Assembly (NCBI GenBank): GCA_001466705.2
Contig: LATX02000177.1
Coordinates: forward strand, 207,340 to 271,339
From: Moniliophthora roreri
Lineage: Eukaryota > Basidiomycota > Agaricomycetes > Agaricales > Marasmiaceae
Length of the DNA: 64,000 bases
Reading direction: 5' to 3'
Shown: positions 1 to 12,244 of the stretch, piece by piece
How positions within the stretch are numbered: the first letter of the stretch is position 1
How the letters are laid out: the number at the start of each line of letters is the position of its first letter
Program-made: the position numbers and the translations under genes
Notes under the pieces: generated by a model
What the model was told of the DNA's origin: nothing
Seen by the model: only the letters and a program-made list of their open reading frames with translations
The model's database searches: none

Positions 1-1060
1 AATCAAGGCCATGATATTGGTCTTTACATTCTCAGAGAAAAAAATTCCATGCCTGGTCAGTTTATGTGTACCTCAGCCATTGAGAACCAGCCATCTCAAC
101 CAAAGCTGATCAGAAAACCCTCAACCATTCTGACCATTACTGACTTCCACTGCCGTTTGCAATGTTTCCAAGGAGCTTGCTACAGAAAATATATCCATGG
201 ATGAGGAAGACTTGCTAGAAACTATCCTCACAGCATTATGGACACTCAAGAATAAGTTTAACTCCTGCATTTATTAAGTTAAATGTGAGCAAGAGAAGGA
301 GTAGATGTCTGTGTTTGATATCATCAATGCAGCATTGCAATGGTCACACTCTGACGTTTCAAATCCTTTCTCTCTGTGTACACTGGTGCCACTCACAGAT
401 ACTTCTACATCAAGCTCTGAAGTGAATTCAAAATCTCTGACCCTGTTGTACTACAAGCTCTGCACCTAGTTCCTGCCATGAGGTTTCCCACTCATTCCTT
501 GACTGATGTGGTGCCTTTACACTCTGGTGTCACTGTTGAGGATTGGCACAACACACTCTTCAGTCTTTCTTGTGTGGGTTCCATTTAGTTTGGAATGTGG
601 GTGAAAGTGAACAGAAGGACATATCACAGAGACATTGCTCTTGTGCTTGATGATGCTGTTTACAAATCAACATCAGCACAATACATCTGAGTTGTTGTTG
701 TGCCATGTATTGATCTTGCTGCATGACTCCAGAAGGAGAAAGGTCCATTCAGGTCAAAGAACAAGAGAAAAAGCAAGGTGGGCATCACCTAATGTCCTCC
801 AGTTTGTCTGGTTGATGTTGATGATCTGAGCAGGCATGGTTTGGTGCTTGGAAATGATTTCAAGGTTCACTGTACCAGCAATATCAACAATGCTCCTGAG
901 GAGCACTATACTGAACCTGAAAGATGCCCATAGAAGTTGATTCATCTGAGGAGACACTCTTTCAAAGCTGGGCTGGAACTCTAGGAATATGTGGTAATAT
1001 TAATCACACCTGCTGAAATATGCCCCTTCAAATTCGCAAGGTATTTTTACACCTGTTGAA
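1..1060 (+). pseudogene. Decayed coding region, possibly SPT5-like
   Basis: No open frame survives, but short plus-strand stretches in shifting frames read like protein. One is near 455-760, with HLVPAMRFPTHSLTDVVPL, then a run ending in a basic KNKRKSK segment; another, VDVDDLSRHGLVLG, lies near 810-850. The order (a WVKV.R..YHRD.ALVLD block, a VVVVPCIDL block, then a basic linker) resembles the KOW-type blocks of SPT5-like proteins that are repeated in mushroom genomes. That match is from memory and weak. Stops and frameshifts are frequent and CpG is almost absent, so this is an old relic. It could be part of the same family as the relic at 4500-6842. Family assignment is low confidence; the decayed coding nature is moderately supported. 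Confidence 0.3.
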
Positions 1061-1106
1061 ATCCTGTCATGCAGTTCTGTTTGGAAGGACTTCCCATCCT
1101 TGACAC

Positions 1107-2111
1107 CTGGGACTTCCAGCCTGGGGAACTTGTGTATGCAGTTGCCTATGCACCAAAGCCAGGCATGTCAGGAGTGACTGATATGCTTGCACAGTATGCT
1201 GCACTTTGCCAGAAGGAAAACCAGACACTATAAAAGATTGGATAAACACTAATATGGCAAATCTAGAAAAGACCCAATTTTATTCGATTTACATTACTTT
1301 TGAATCAGAACACTTTGATATGACATTAGATAATGGGTAATAAGGACTAGAGTGAGCCCAGTCTGCTAGTCATTGCCTTAGAGAAGCTATAGTGTGTTGA
1401 AAGTACAAAGAGCTATATGATACGCTATACAGAGGTGTCTAAGCTGTACATTTTGACTTATCTATGTATCAGATCTGAAACAGATCACTTCTGAAACCTG
1501 TAGAGAACCTAACTATAACTATATGAACATGTTGGCTAGTTAACTGAGCTCTCTCAAAGTGCTATCAATGGGAATTTTCAATTTATTCACTTTTCTATGA
1601 CATCTGCAAAGTGCAATGTGCAGTCATACAGTACAGAGGTACTTAGAGAAGACATCAGAACAGAGAGACAACTTGGAAAGGAACAATCAGAATGATCAGA
1701 CAATGGAATTCAATATGCAGATCAGAATCAAAGCAGATAATCTCTTAATAAAGAGTTCTAAAATGGTGCAAATAGATGAAATTACTTAACAAGAGGCAAT
1801 GCAGCCCCAGAACAAGTGTAGCTACATAACTACAGATACAATGAGACATATAATTGAATGTGAAGTCCTAGATAAGATTAAGAATGAATTATTAAAGGAG
1901 ACAGGAACAGGAACAGTATGTTCCAGCCTCAGAAGCTTTGAAACCTGGACATTGGCAGCTGTGCAGATGCTGGAAAAGAGAATGCGGAACAGATGGACTC
2001 ATCCATCCATCTAGACTCACCTAGAAAAGAGAAAAATCAAATATCTAAGAGTCCAGAACACCAGAAAGTGGATACCTGTGCAGATATGGTTGGATACCCT
2101 AATGGCCAGAC
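1107..2111. repeat. Overlap copy 1 of a repeated/allelic segment, ending at N
   Basis: This 1,005-bp stretch is repeated, diverged, immediately after the N at 2112. The first ~290 bp are nearly identical; further on there are substitutions (for example tgtgttgaaag versus tgtgttagaaag), and about 200 bp present here (roughly 1577-1790) are missing from the second copy. Copy 1 ends exactly at the N with ggccagac, and copy 2 runs to the same ggccagac before unique sequence resumes. That is what two allelic contigs with overlapping ends look like when a scaffolder failed to merge them; a true tandem repeat is less likely. No gene is recognised inside. Confidence 0.75.
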
Positions 2112-2112
2112 N
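2112..2112. other. Single-N contig join
   Basis: A lone N separates two diverged copies of one segment (1107-2111 and 2113-2926). The gap length is therefore not real; it is a join of overlapping contig ends. Confidence 0.9.
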
Positions 2113-2926
2113 CTGGGACTTCCAGCCTGGGGAACTTGTGTATGCAGTTGCCTATGCACCAAAGCCAGGCATGTCAGGAGTGACTGATATGCTTGCACAG
2201 TATGCTGCACTTTGCCAGAAGGAAAACCAGACACTATAAAAGATTGGATAAACACTAATATGGCAAATCTAGAAAAGACCCAATTTTATTCGATTTACAT
2301 TACTTTTGAATCAGAACACTTTGATATGACATTAGATAATGGGTAATAAGGACTAGAGTGAGCCCAGTCTGCTAGTCATTGCCTTAGAGAAGCTACAGTG
2401 TGTTAGAAAGTACAAAGAGCTATATGATACACTATACAGAGGTGTCTAAGCTGTACATTCTGACTTATCTATGTATCAGATCTGAAGCAGATCACTTCTG
2501 AAACCTGTAGGGAACCTAACTATGACCATATGAACATGTTGGCTAGTTAACTGAGCTCTCTCAAAGTGCTATCAATGTTAACTAGAGGCAATGCAACCTC
2601 AGAAAGAGTTGAAACACCTCAGAACAAGTGTAGCTACATGACTACAGATACAATGAGACATATAAGGAATGTGAAGTCCTAGATAAGATTAAGAACAAAT
2701 TATCAAAGGAGACAGGAACAGGAACAGTATGTTCCAGCCTTGGAAGCTTTGAAACCCAGACATCAGCAGCTGTGCAGATGCTAGAAAAGAGAATGTGGAA
2801 CAGATAGACTCATCTATCCATCTAGACCCACCTAGAAAAGAGAAAAATCAAATTCCAAGAGTCCAGAACACCTGGAAAGTGGATACCTGTGTGAATATGG
2901 TTGGATACCCAAATGGCCAGACTTTG
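2113..2926. repeat. Overlap copy 2 of the repeated/allelic segment
   Basis: Second, shorter version (about 814 bp) of 1107-2111. It lacks about 200 bp of copy 1 and carries scattered, mostly transition, differences. The homology ends at ggccagac exactly where copy 1 meets the N, which supports unmerged haplotype contigs of a dikaryotic or heterozygous genome. No coding function recognised. Confidence 0.7.
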
Positions 2927-4290
2927 TGACACCTGAATATTCCCTCTTTTAGCATCTCAGTCACTCATTTATTATTTTCCTGAATTATCAGACATTATTT
3001 ACATTTTCCTATAGAAATATTCCTTGGACAGTATATAAGGACAGCTAGATATTGTAAAGGCAACCTCTGGAGGCTATCACACAAGCCTAGCAGTGGGGGA
3101 TCCAAAGTATATTAACACTGGAATACATAAAAACACAAAAACATTGCACCTAGCAGTGGGGGATCCAAAGAGAAAAGGCTAAAAGGATTCCACTGCCATG
3201 GATACAGTATATATGATGAAGTATTGAGTCTTGACTCACATGACCTAAACTACATCATATATGATGATGTCTCAAGAAGGCATGAGAACTATGACATATC
3301 TAAGTGCCAGAGCGCTAAAATCCGTGTCTAAACAATAGAAGAACATGTAACAATGAAGCTATAACATATAAAAACATCGCAGCATGTATAGTAGGATATA
3401 CAGAGTGAAACTCACAAAGTGCTGCAAATGAGCTCACAAGACTTGCACCGAAAAATAGATATTACGCGATAATGGATGGACGTAGGGACCTGCCGAGTTG
3501 GGGATAAGGTTTTTGATAGTGCAGAATGCGCTGGAATCCACTATTAAGCCCACGGTCCAACAGGTAACGCACTACGAACGTTTGAAATTGAAAATGCGTA
3601 ACTCAGTGAGTTGAGCACTTTGATGTTCAACTGAACATACTGGATGCTATAAGATAACTGTAGGTGCAGGATTGAAGGGAAACATAAAGAGAGTATATGT
3701 ACAACACTCCAAACACTGTACCTCATTACAACAACTCGAAATGAAGCAACAAGTACACCACTCTAGTATGGTAAGGTAATTAGGAAAACAGATGTTCCCC
3801 TTACAGATATTCATATATACTTGGGTAACTCTGCCCCCTCTAATTGTGAATACATGACAAATTTGTTTGGTGTATAATTGTGTGTGCCATTCCAGTTTTG
3901 CTTCCTCACTTCAGGCCCTGGAGATTGGTTCTGAGTGACTCCAGAGAGATAGAAATCTGATATCATAAGAGACAAGAAATAACATCTTGAGTGCCTTGTA
4001 GCACTTTTCTAAGAGATAACTTTACACCAAAAGTTCTGGTGGCTTTTGGAGTGTGGCATGTGTTGGGTATCAGGTTGTGACACACTTAGAGTCTTAACAA
4101 AGGAATTGGGCCTGCAATTAAGCTCTTTGTAGAAACTGGTCTAGGACCTTTTCCAGTACACTGTGTACTGTAGTTGTCTTAAACTCTGTAGGGTCAGACT
4201 ATATTGGCTTCTGAGTCTTTTGGTGGGACTGTAGCTCTTGTGTTTTGTGCTTTGTGTGCTGTGTTCTTGTGTGTGTGTTTGTGTGTTTGG
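2927..4290. other. Non-coding stretch with a 22-bp direct repeat and GT-rich tract
   Basis: No gene is recognised. A 22-bp direct repeat containing tagcagtgggggatccaaag lies at 3086-3107 and again at 3149-3170. A perfect 14-bp palindrome, catcatatatgatg, lies near 3252-3265. The part around 3460-3780 keeps CpG dinucleotides (ttacgcgataat, gaatgcgctgg), unlike its CpG-poor surroundings, so it may be a younger insertion whose ends I could not define. A GT-rich microsatellite occupies about 4240-4290, just before the duplicated block. Confidence 0.5.
3086..3170. repeat. 22-bp direct repeat pair
   Basis: Two identical 22-bp copies (3086-3107 and 3149-3170) are separated by 41 bp. They are too long to be a usual target-site duplication and enclose only A-rich sequence; origin unknown. 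Confidence 0.7.
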
Positions 4291-4499
4291 ATATAAACTC
4301 TTTTAAAACCCATATATACTTCTCTGGAGGTGAACACTTTGAAGTAGATTGCTTCAATAAGAGAGAATCAACCTAGCTAAGGGTTTTGTTGGCATTCTAA
4401 GTGTGGCAACTCTGATCATGTTGATTCACACTTGCACAACAACCTGAGTTAGACTTTTGGAGGTTATCTTTTGGGTAGTTTTCCATTAGTCTTATCTTA

Positions 4500-6842
4500 G
4501 ACAAATTACTGAAACATACAGTTGTCATTCCTCATCCTGCAGTTGGTGGAGATGCAATTGGTCATGTGCAGAGAACCTCAAAGGGAAGGGTCTATATACT
4601 GTTCAATCACAAGGTAACAGTAGTGATCCATCCACATTTACTGTGGAAGGTGTCCTGAACAGGTAATCTCATACAACTCTTGCATTCTGGTCATGCAGAT
4701 GCAGTTGCAAAGGTTCAGCAGGAACAGAGCGACATTCCCCCATATGCTCTCATCATTGGTGTGGATTGTTCTATTGTCAGTCTTAAAGTCACTGCTGATG
4801 AAATGGTGAGCAATCCATGATATTATAGCTTCAGTGATCTGAATATATCCAGGTGTTTATTGCACATTGCAATATGTTGAGTCAGGTGGAAGCAATCAGT
4901 TCAGATGTGACTATGCTTTCTATGATGAAGAGTACATTGCAAGTTCAGCCCACCTTCATACAGCAGAATGTGCCATCAGAGTCACTCATGACTGGGAGAG
5001 CCCCATGGATCAGGATGCTGGTCCAAATCATGAAGACTGGGATGAAAGGTCCAGCATTTGAGGTTGAGGATGTCTACTGAGATCTGAATGCTTCTAGTGG
5101 GCTGATGATTTTGGTAAAACAGGCTCACCTAGGCCAGGTATATGAGTAAATGATTGGATTACAGTCATGTATGACAATATGTGTAAGTGCCAAAGGTGTT
5201 CATGGATTCTAGCTATTCATGTCCAAGTATTAGGTCTAATCTATTTCTTCCAATTCCCAAAAACCCAGCATGGCAACTTCAACCTGGCTTCAAAGCAGAG
5301 TACACCAAGGAGAAGGTGCACTTTGTCAAGATTGGCAAATCAATCATGGAACTGTTGTCCCTGACAGTATTGTTAATGTGGACTTGTGAGCAGAGAACAT
5401 GAATGATGGCTCTGTTTGGGATGCTCATGCTGGAAACCCAGGAGAAGTACATGAGAGTCTCAGGTGGATAATGAATGAGTTATATCAACAATGCCTTCAG
5501 GATTGAGCTGTAAAGGTCAACATCAACAAGCATGGCAAGAAGATACAGGATGGTTGGGTGTTCTTTTGTGGCAAGGAGCATAGAGTGGGCTATTTGGGAC
5601 CCAAAGCAAAGAACAGGGAACTTGGACTCCACATCAATATTTCATCCATCTGGCCTTCTACAACATATCCAAACTGACTTCTGAACAAGGGCTGATGATG
5701 ATCATGGCACTAGATGAAACTGGTGGCTGTTTTGTGCATTAAGCAGGTCACTGATATCCTTTTGGTAATGACCAACCTTATCATAGTGTGATGATTGTCA
5801 GAGTGGTGAAGCCTGCCTCATGGGATGGGGAAACATGACTCTGGGGTGAGACCATCCAAGATAAGGAGTTCCAGGTCCATGTGGATAACTTCATTCTCAT
5901 CAAGGAGGAACACAAGGACAAGAAATTGGGGAACCAACAGATAAAGGCAGTTTGGAAGCAGGTAGACAGTCAGTTCTCACCACTGCCTGAGGAAGGAGCA
6001 TTGTTTGAAGCTCTCCATTTGAAGATACATGCAATTCTGTCATCTGCTTCATTGTCAAGAGCTCTGCTGACACCTGCTCACCTCTCTGCAATATTGTCAG
6101 CACTGCCAGTACAAGAACTGTCAGACTCACATGCATGAACATTGTTACACTACTTGTGCAGCAACGTTCCTAAACACCTCAAGTATAGATGTCTAGTTCT
6201 TAGGTCAAGTTTGAGTTTGCTCAAAGAGGTCTTTGAGGTTCAGAGTTCCTTCAGGTATTGCATTGACACAAGTAATAAATTAACCAGGTCAAGCTGAAGA
6301 GCTATGACCTTGGCATGAGTGCTTAAATATGTACATCTGATGTCTACATAATGACATCTATGTAAGTGGTAACATCGGTTAAATATCAGTAATCACTGGG
6401 TCTACTGGTATATGCTGACAAAATGTTATTACAACTATGAGAGGAAAAGAGGAGCTAGGAATGTGAATGTGTCTGTAAGCAGAGAGAAGCATAAAGAAGA
6501 AGAGAAAGAGAACAGGGAAGGTGTAATATGTCCAAGGGGAAGGAGAAGCATAAGTGTAAAAGGGAGGGAATTTGTAACAAACATTGCCAGCACTATCACT
6601 AGTAGAATCTTCAGTCACACCACCACCAGCAGAAACATTGTCAATGCCACTCCCAACATCATCATCAGCCCCAAACCCAGCACAATTGTTGTCTCCATCT
6701 GCAGTACACAAATGTCAGCCCCACTGCCAGCACAATCATCATTAGCCTCCCTACCTGTACGAACATTGTCAGCTCCACTGCCAACACCACTGTCCCCACC
6801 TACATACCTATCATCTCCACCAACAACTCCTCTATAAAACTG
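4500..6842 (+). pseudogene. Decayed coding region, possibly SPT5-like C-terminal part
   Basis: Protein-like plus-strand pieces occur in several frames: an IIGVDCSIVSLKVTADEM block near 4750-4805, a GWVFFCGKEHRVGYLGPKAK block near 5552-5611, GLMMIMALDETGGCFVH near 5690-5742, and VVKPASWDGET near 5808-5840. An 85-codon open piece follows at 5881-6138. A Ser/Thr/Pro-rich tail continues on the far side of a solo LTR (6580-6836) and ends in taa at 6835-6837, followed by T-rich tracts. The block order loosely recalls the C-terminal half of SPT5/KOW-type proteins, an assignment from memory. Many stops, and CpG-depleted. The same relic recurs in the duplicated copy at 7146-9488. Confidence 0.35.
6143..6579 (-). 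mobile_element. Solo LTR (442-bp LTR family, minus orientation)
   Basis: It begins tgttacac and ends ttgtaaca and is 437 bp long. It is flanked by the perfect 5-bp target-site duplication aacat (6138-6142 and 6580-6584). Its reverse complement matches, with many transitions, the LTRs of the old gypsy element at 24920-31975, including the ccccttgga...ttacac promoter-side block and the agcttgacct self-primer (here accaggtcaagctgaag near 6280-6300). No internal element sequence is attached, so this is a solo LTR left by LTR-LTR recombination. It sits inside the Pro/Thr-rich tail of the decayed coding region. Confidence 0.88.
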
Positions 6843-6935
6843 ACTCTGTATTTTTTTTTTGTATCCTTGTATTTTTTTTTGGCCACAATCTACAGATTTA
6901 CATATTACACTGACTATTCCAAACTATGTAATCTT

Positions 6936-6936
6936 N
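6936..6936. other. Single-N contig join
   Basis: Lies between two identical 2,645-bp blocks; an unmerged contig overlap. Confidence 0.92.
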
Positions 6937-7145
6937 ATATAAACTCTTTTAAAACCCATATATACTTCTCTGGAGGTGAACACTTTGAAGTAGATTGCTT
7001 CAATAAGAGAGAATCAACCTAGCTAAGGGTTTTGTTGGCATTCTAAGTGTGGCAACTCTGATCATGTTGATTCACACTTGCACAACAACCTGAGTTAGAC
7101 TTTTGGAGGTTATCTTTTGGGTAGTTTTCCATTAGTCTTATCTTA

Positions 7146-9488
7146 GACAAATTACTGAAACATACAGTTGTCATTCCTCATCCTGCAGTTGGTGGAGATG
7201 CAATTGGTCATGTGCAGAGAACCTCAAAGGGAAGGGTCTATATACTGTTCAATCACAAGGTAACAGTAGTGATCCATCCACATTTACTGTGGAAGGTGTC
7301 CTGAACAGGTAATCTCATACAACTCTTGCATTCTGGTCATGCAGATGCAGTTGCAAAGGTTCAGCAGGAACAGAGCGACATTCCCCCATATGCTCTCATC
7401 ATTGGTGTGGATTGTTCTATTGTCAGTCTTAAAGTCACTGCTGATGAAATGGTGAGCAATCCATGATATTATAGCTTCAGTGATCTGAATATATCCAGGT
7501 GTTTATTGCACATTGCAATATGTTGAGTCAGGTGGAAGCAATCAGTTCAGATGTGACTATGCTTTCTATGATGAAGAGTACATTGCAAGTTCAGCCCACC
7601 TTCATACAGCAGAATGTGCCATCAGAGTCACTCATGACTGGGAGAGCCCCATGGATCAGGATGCTGGTCCAAATCATGAAGACTGGGATGAAAGGTCCAG
7701 CATTTGAGGTTGAGGATGTCTACTGAGATCTGAATGCTTCTAGTGGGCTGATGATTTTGGTAAAACAGGCTCACCTAGGCCAGGTATATGAGTAAATGAT
7801 TGGATTACAGTCATGTATGACAATATGTGTAAGTGCCAAAGGTGTTCATGGATTCTAGCTATTCATGTCCAAGTATTAGGTCTAATCTATTTCTTCCAAT
7901 TCCCAAAAACCCAGCATGGCAACTTCAACCTGGCTTCAAAGCAGAGTACACCAAGGAGAAGGTGCACTTTGTCAAGATTGGCAAATCAATCATGGAACTG
8001 TTGTCCCTGACAGTATTGTTAATGTGGACTTGTGAGCAGAGAACATGAATGATGGCTCTGTTTGGGATGCTCATGCTGGAAACCCAGGAGAAGTACATGA
8101 GAGTCTCAGGTGGATAATGAATGAGTTATATCAACAATGCCTTCAGGATTGAGCTGTAAAGGTCAACATCAACAAGCATGGCAAGAAGATACAGGATGGT
8201 TGGGTGTTCTTTTGTGGCAAGGAGCATAGAGTGGGCTATTTGGGACCCAAAGCAAAGAACAGGGAACTTGGACTCCACATCAATATTTCATCCATCTGGC
8301 CTTCTACAACATATCCAAACTGACTTCTGAACAAGGGCTGATGATGATCATGGCACTAGATGAAACTGGTGGCTGTTTTGTGCATTAAGCAGGTCACTGA
8401 TATCCTTTTGGTAATGACCAACCTTATCATAGTGTGATGATTGTCAGAGTGGTGAAGCCTGCCTCATGGGATGGGGAAACATGACTCTGGGGTGAGACCA
8501 TCCAAGATAAGGAGTTCCAGGTCCATGTGGATAACTTCATTCTCATCAAGGAGGAACACAAGGACAAGAAATTGGGGAACCAACAGATAAAGGCAGTTTG
8601 GAAGCAGGTAGACAGTCAGTTCTCACCACTGCCTGAGGAAGGAGCATTGTTTGAAGCTCTCCATTTGAAGATACATGCAATTCTGTCATCTGCTTCATTG
8701 TCAAGAGCTCTGCTGACACCTGCTCACCTCTCTGCAATATTGTCAGCACTGCCAGTACAAGAACTGTCAGACTCACATGCATGAACATTGTTACACTACT
8801 TGTGCAGCAACGTTCCTAAACACCTCAAGTATAGATGTCTAGTTCTTAGGTCAAGTTTGAGTTTGCTCAAAGAGGTCTTTGAGGTTCAGAGTTCCTTCAG
8901 GTATTGCATTGACACAAGTAATAAATTAACCAGGTCAAGCTGAAGAGCTATGACCTTGGCATGAGTGCTTAAATATGTACATCTGATGTCTACATAATGA
9001 CATCTATGTAAGTGGTAACATCGGTTAAATATCAGTAATCACTGGGTCTACTGGTATATGCTGACAAAATGTTATTACAACTATGAGAGGAAAAGAGGAG
9101 CTAGGAATGTGAATGTGTCTGTAAGCAGAGAGAAGCATAAAGAAGAAGAGAAAGAGAACAGGGAAGGTGTAATATGTCCAAGGGGAAGGAGAAGCATAAG
9201 TGTAAAAGGGAGGGAATTTGTAACAAACATTGCCAGCACTATCACTAGTAGAATCTTCAGTCACACCACCACCAGCAGAAACATTGTCAATGCCACTCCC
9301 AACATCATCATCAGCCCCAAACCCAGCACAATTGTTGTCTCCATCTGCAGTACACAAATGTCAGCCCCACTGCCAGCACAATCATCATTAGCCTCCCTAC
9401 CTGTACGAACATTGTCAGCTCCACTGCCAACACCACTGTCCCCACCTACATACCTATCATCTCCACCAACAACTCCTCTATAAAACTG
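7146..9488 (+). pseudogene. Second copy of the decayed SPT5-like region (duplication)
   Basis: Base-for-base copy of 4500-6842 as far as I compared; the frames at 8527-8784 and 9058-9483 give the same peptides as 5881-6138 and 6412-6837. It should not be counted as a second locus, because it begins immediately after a single-N contig join. Confidence 0.35.
8789..9225 (-). mobile_element. Solo LTR, duplicate of 6143-6579
   Basis: Identical to the solo LTR at 6143-6579, offset by 2,646, with the same aacat target-site duplications. It most likely reflects the same genomic LTR represented twice by overlapping contigs. Confidence 0.85.
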
Positions 9489-9581
9489 ACTCTGTATTTT
9501 TTTTTTGTATCCTTGTATTTTTTTTTGGCCACAATCTACAGATTTACATATTACACTGACTATTCCAAACTATGTAATCTT

Positions 9582-10326
9582 TAGATGATATTCTACACAA
9601 CATGTAGAAAACAAGTGTTTTAATCTACAATAGTCATGACTTAGACATTTTTTAAGGTCTGAAGGAGTAAGTGCTCTGGCACTATAGCTGTCTCCCACAC
9701 ATGCTAAGGTATTTAGTGCTTGACACAGTCACATGACTTTTTGCAGTGGGACATGCTTATTATTTACTAGCTGCTCCCAGATCTAGGTTTCACATCTTGT
9801 TCTCTTACTATCACCCTCTCCCTCAAGTTAGGTCTGAAGGGCGCCAGTGTGCTTGTTATCAAGCACAGTAGTACCCTTACCACTCATGGTACATTCTCTC
9901 AACTTGGATGTTGACTAGACTGAAGACCTTTTAGGTGATTCTAAGTACCCACTTTCTGACATCATGTGAAATTCACATAGAGTTGAAAGGTGACCATAAA
10001 ATTCAGAGAGTCCTTGTAAGTTCCAAGGCACTTGATTATTACACCAATCAATAGTAATACCCATGGTTTAGCTGTGATGCTTGAGGTTAGTGAAGAGGTA
10101 AAATTGCCTTATTTACTATAACATTTAATAGTAGAATGTTAGGACTATGCAAGAAGAAGGAAGGACAAGGACAAGTATGGCCAAATAGCAGGAGAGTACC
10201 ATATGAGGGTTACTGTATAAAGGAGAGGTTTGCTGAAGCTTTCAGTGAAGATGCTCAAAAACCTATGCCTCTACTAAGAAAACACAAGGCCTGTGGTGCC
10301 AAAATACCTCTGAAAAAGGTATATAT
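9582..10326. other. AT-rich stretch, no recognised gene
   Basis: Nothing convincing. An open frame of 66 codons at 10136-10336 has a plausible basic/Pro composition but no recognisable family, and it runs into the start of the inverted-repeat arm. CpG is scarce. Confidence 0.4.
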
Positions 10327-11845
10327 AAGTTCTTGATTCTCAGTTTTGTTTTGCGAGTTGGTTTGGCATGGTTCACTGTTACCACAATGTCAAGAATAAT
10401 TCTCAATGTCTTGCTCAGTAGTTCAGAGATGATTGCCTTCAAAACAACTTCTCAGATCAAGAATAGGTGTTTGTTTTGTATAATATTTATTGGTTTTGTG
10501 GTTTTATTAATCACTTTGAAAGCAAATACTGGTATAGATTTCAACCAGAAACTGCCCAAAGAATAAACTTCTTCTAAGTGAGAACAAAGGTACCTCTTGT
10601 ATCTGAATATAGCCCTCTTAGCTATGTTCTGCAACAATTCTCAAGAGGACAAATTTTCTAGACACTGCTAGCCTGAAACCCTCTCTGATTCACGTTGAAA
10701 CACCAGACTATACTGATATATGTCAGCTACCCTCTTAGTAGACTGATACAATGTTTCTCTTATCAGAAAACACACCTCTTGTGTTAAAAACTAAGCTCTT
10801 TCTAGCTTTTATTTATATCTCTGGTTTGGGTTACAATTTCAGGTCTCAACTAGCCTGTGCCTTTTGCACAACTAAATAAGCTAGGGCCTGAAGTGATTAA
10901 AAAATACTGATTGCTGGTAGCTCTTCTATCTGAACAACAACCTCATACACTCTGGTAATTGGTAGGCAGTATCTCTCCTGCTTTCCATCTACAAAACACT
11001 TCCTCTTATATACTCTACAATATAAATAATCTAATATATCTGTCACACATAAAATAAAACTGAGTTGGGTGCTAAATATTATATAAACTGAGCTGTGTTT
11101 AGTAATTTCTCTGTCACAGTGTCTGATTGTAGTCAGGCTTCATAGCTATAAACTCTTTATTTCTTTTCTTTCACAATCATGTGGTCCTCTGACACTAATT
11201 GTTTGCAATTTTCTCTGTCAAACAGATTCTCTTCTGACTTCATTTGCAAATATTATACTTTCATGCCACTCTGCATGGTTTCTTCCTTCTCCATCTACTG
11301 TCATCTGCTCTGTGGATATGTAATATGCTTCCTTTTATTGTTTAAAGTGTACACATAAGCTTGGCTGTGCTGCCTCTCTTGTCATACAGCTTTGTCTTCC
11401 TCTCTTTCATGATTCAAACACCTTTCCAGTAATTGATCATCTAATTGATTTCCTCTAATTTGATATTGGTATCTCAAGTATCCCCTACCAATAATTTGTT
11501 ATTCTGTTTCATATCTGTTTCTCATTAATATTCTGTTTGCATATTATCAAAGGCTTTATTCTTCCTTCAAATTGAATGTAGAATTGAAAATATTATTAAA
11601 AAGTGAAAATATTCCCTTTAATATGCTTTTGATAGAGAGGTATAGTGTGGTGTTAATCTCTACAGGTTTTGAGATGCTCCTCTGTGTTCAGATTTGCTGT
11701 TTATTTTCATACCAGCAGTAGTTGGGTACCTCTGTATAGCCTACTGTCAACCATTATTCTGCTGATATTTTGTATCCTTCTCTACTACTTGCTTTGACTA
11801 GCTGCTCAGGGCTCACACTAGTCCTCAATTCTCTCATATACTTCA
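10327..11845 (+). repeat. Left arm (outer part) of a ~1.5-kb inverted repeat
   Basis: Read forward, this arm matches the reverse complement of 20566-22078 over most of its length. Anchors include aagttcttgat at the outer end, tctacaggttt, cataccagcagt and actagtcctcaatt at the inner end. The arms differ by many transitions and a few indels (for example about 110 bp extra here near 10570-10640). The left arm is split at 11845 by the gypsy element 11846-19240 and continues at 19246-19311. No coding capacity seen, and no clear terminal motif beyond the shared outer boundary. Confidence 0.8.
11841..11845. repeat. Target-site duplication CTTCA (left)
   Basis: The 5-bp cttca precedes the LTR and recurs at 19241-19245 immediately after the other LTR. 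Confidence 0.92.
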
Positions 11846-12229
11846 TGTTACGTGAGTCCTTTGCTGTCAACAATAAGTTCAAGTTTGAGCTTGAAGGACT
11901 TGATTCTTGAAGTCAATAGAGTTGATTCAATTGACTTAAGATAGAAGTTCAAATGATCAGACAAGGTTTTGATAAGGTTTTAACCAGGTCAAGCTAGAGA
12001 AGCTTGTTAACTGGTTAAGTGTATTTATAGAAAATAGACTCTAACTATGACTAAGTACTCAGAACTAAAAATAGCTACTATGAGTAAGCACAGTGAATCT
12101 TGGTAAGTAAAAGAAACAGAGAGAAGCATTGGTAATGAAAAAGAATACAAGACTAAGCAAGATAATGAGAAATGGAATACAAATACATTAAGTGCCCTAC
12201 TTGTCCTCGGAGTCCTCGTGTTTGTAACA
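11846..12229 (-). repeat. 3' LTR of the minus-strand gypsy element
   Basis: 384 bp, TGTTAC...GTAACA ends. On the element strand it lies downstream of ORF3. It is the same length as the 5' LTR at 18857-19240 and nearly identical to it. Confidence 0.93.
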
Positions 12230-12244
12230 TTAGCCCCTGTTATG
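12230..12244 (-). promoter_or_regulatory. Polypurine tract region next to the 3' LTR
   Basis: On the element strand aacaggggctaa lies directly against the LTR's TGTTAC, the position where plus-strand priming occurs in LTR elements. The final TAA of ORF3B is part of it. The tract is short and not purely purine. Confidence 0.5.

Larger units (their letters stand above)
4291..6935. repeat. Exact 2,645-bp duplication, first copy
   Basis: The block from 4291 to the base before the N at 6936 recurs at 6937-9581 with a constant offset of 2,646. Every stretch I compared is identical, including the 85-, 141- and 110-codon frames. Copy 1 ends exactly at the N and copy 2 begins exactly after it. This is the pattern of two overlapping contig ends placed side by side with a one-base gap, so only one copy probably exists in the genome. 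Confidence 0.9.
6937..9581. repeat. Exact 2,645-bp duplication, second copy
   Basis: Same sequence as 4291-6935, starting directly after the N. Unique sequence resumes at 9582 (tagatgatattc). It contains second copies of the decayed coding region (7146-9488) and of the minus-strand solo LTR (8789-9225). Confidence 0.9.

Noticed and set aside
6412..6837. A 141-codon Ser/Thr/Pro-rich open frame and the opposite 110-codon frame
   Set aside because: The first ~55 codons lie inside the minus-strand solo LTR (6143-6579) and the rest is the low-complexity tail of a relic; no sign of a real gene.
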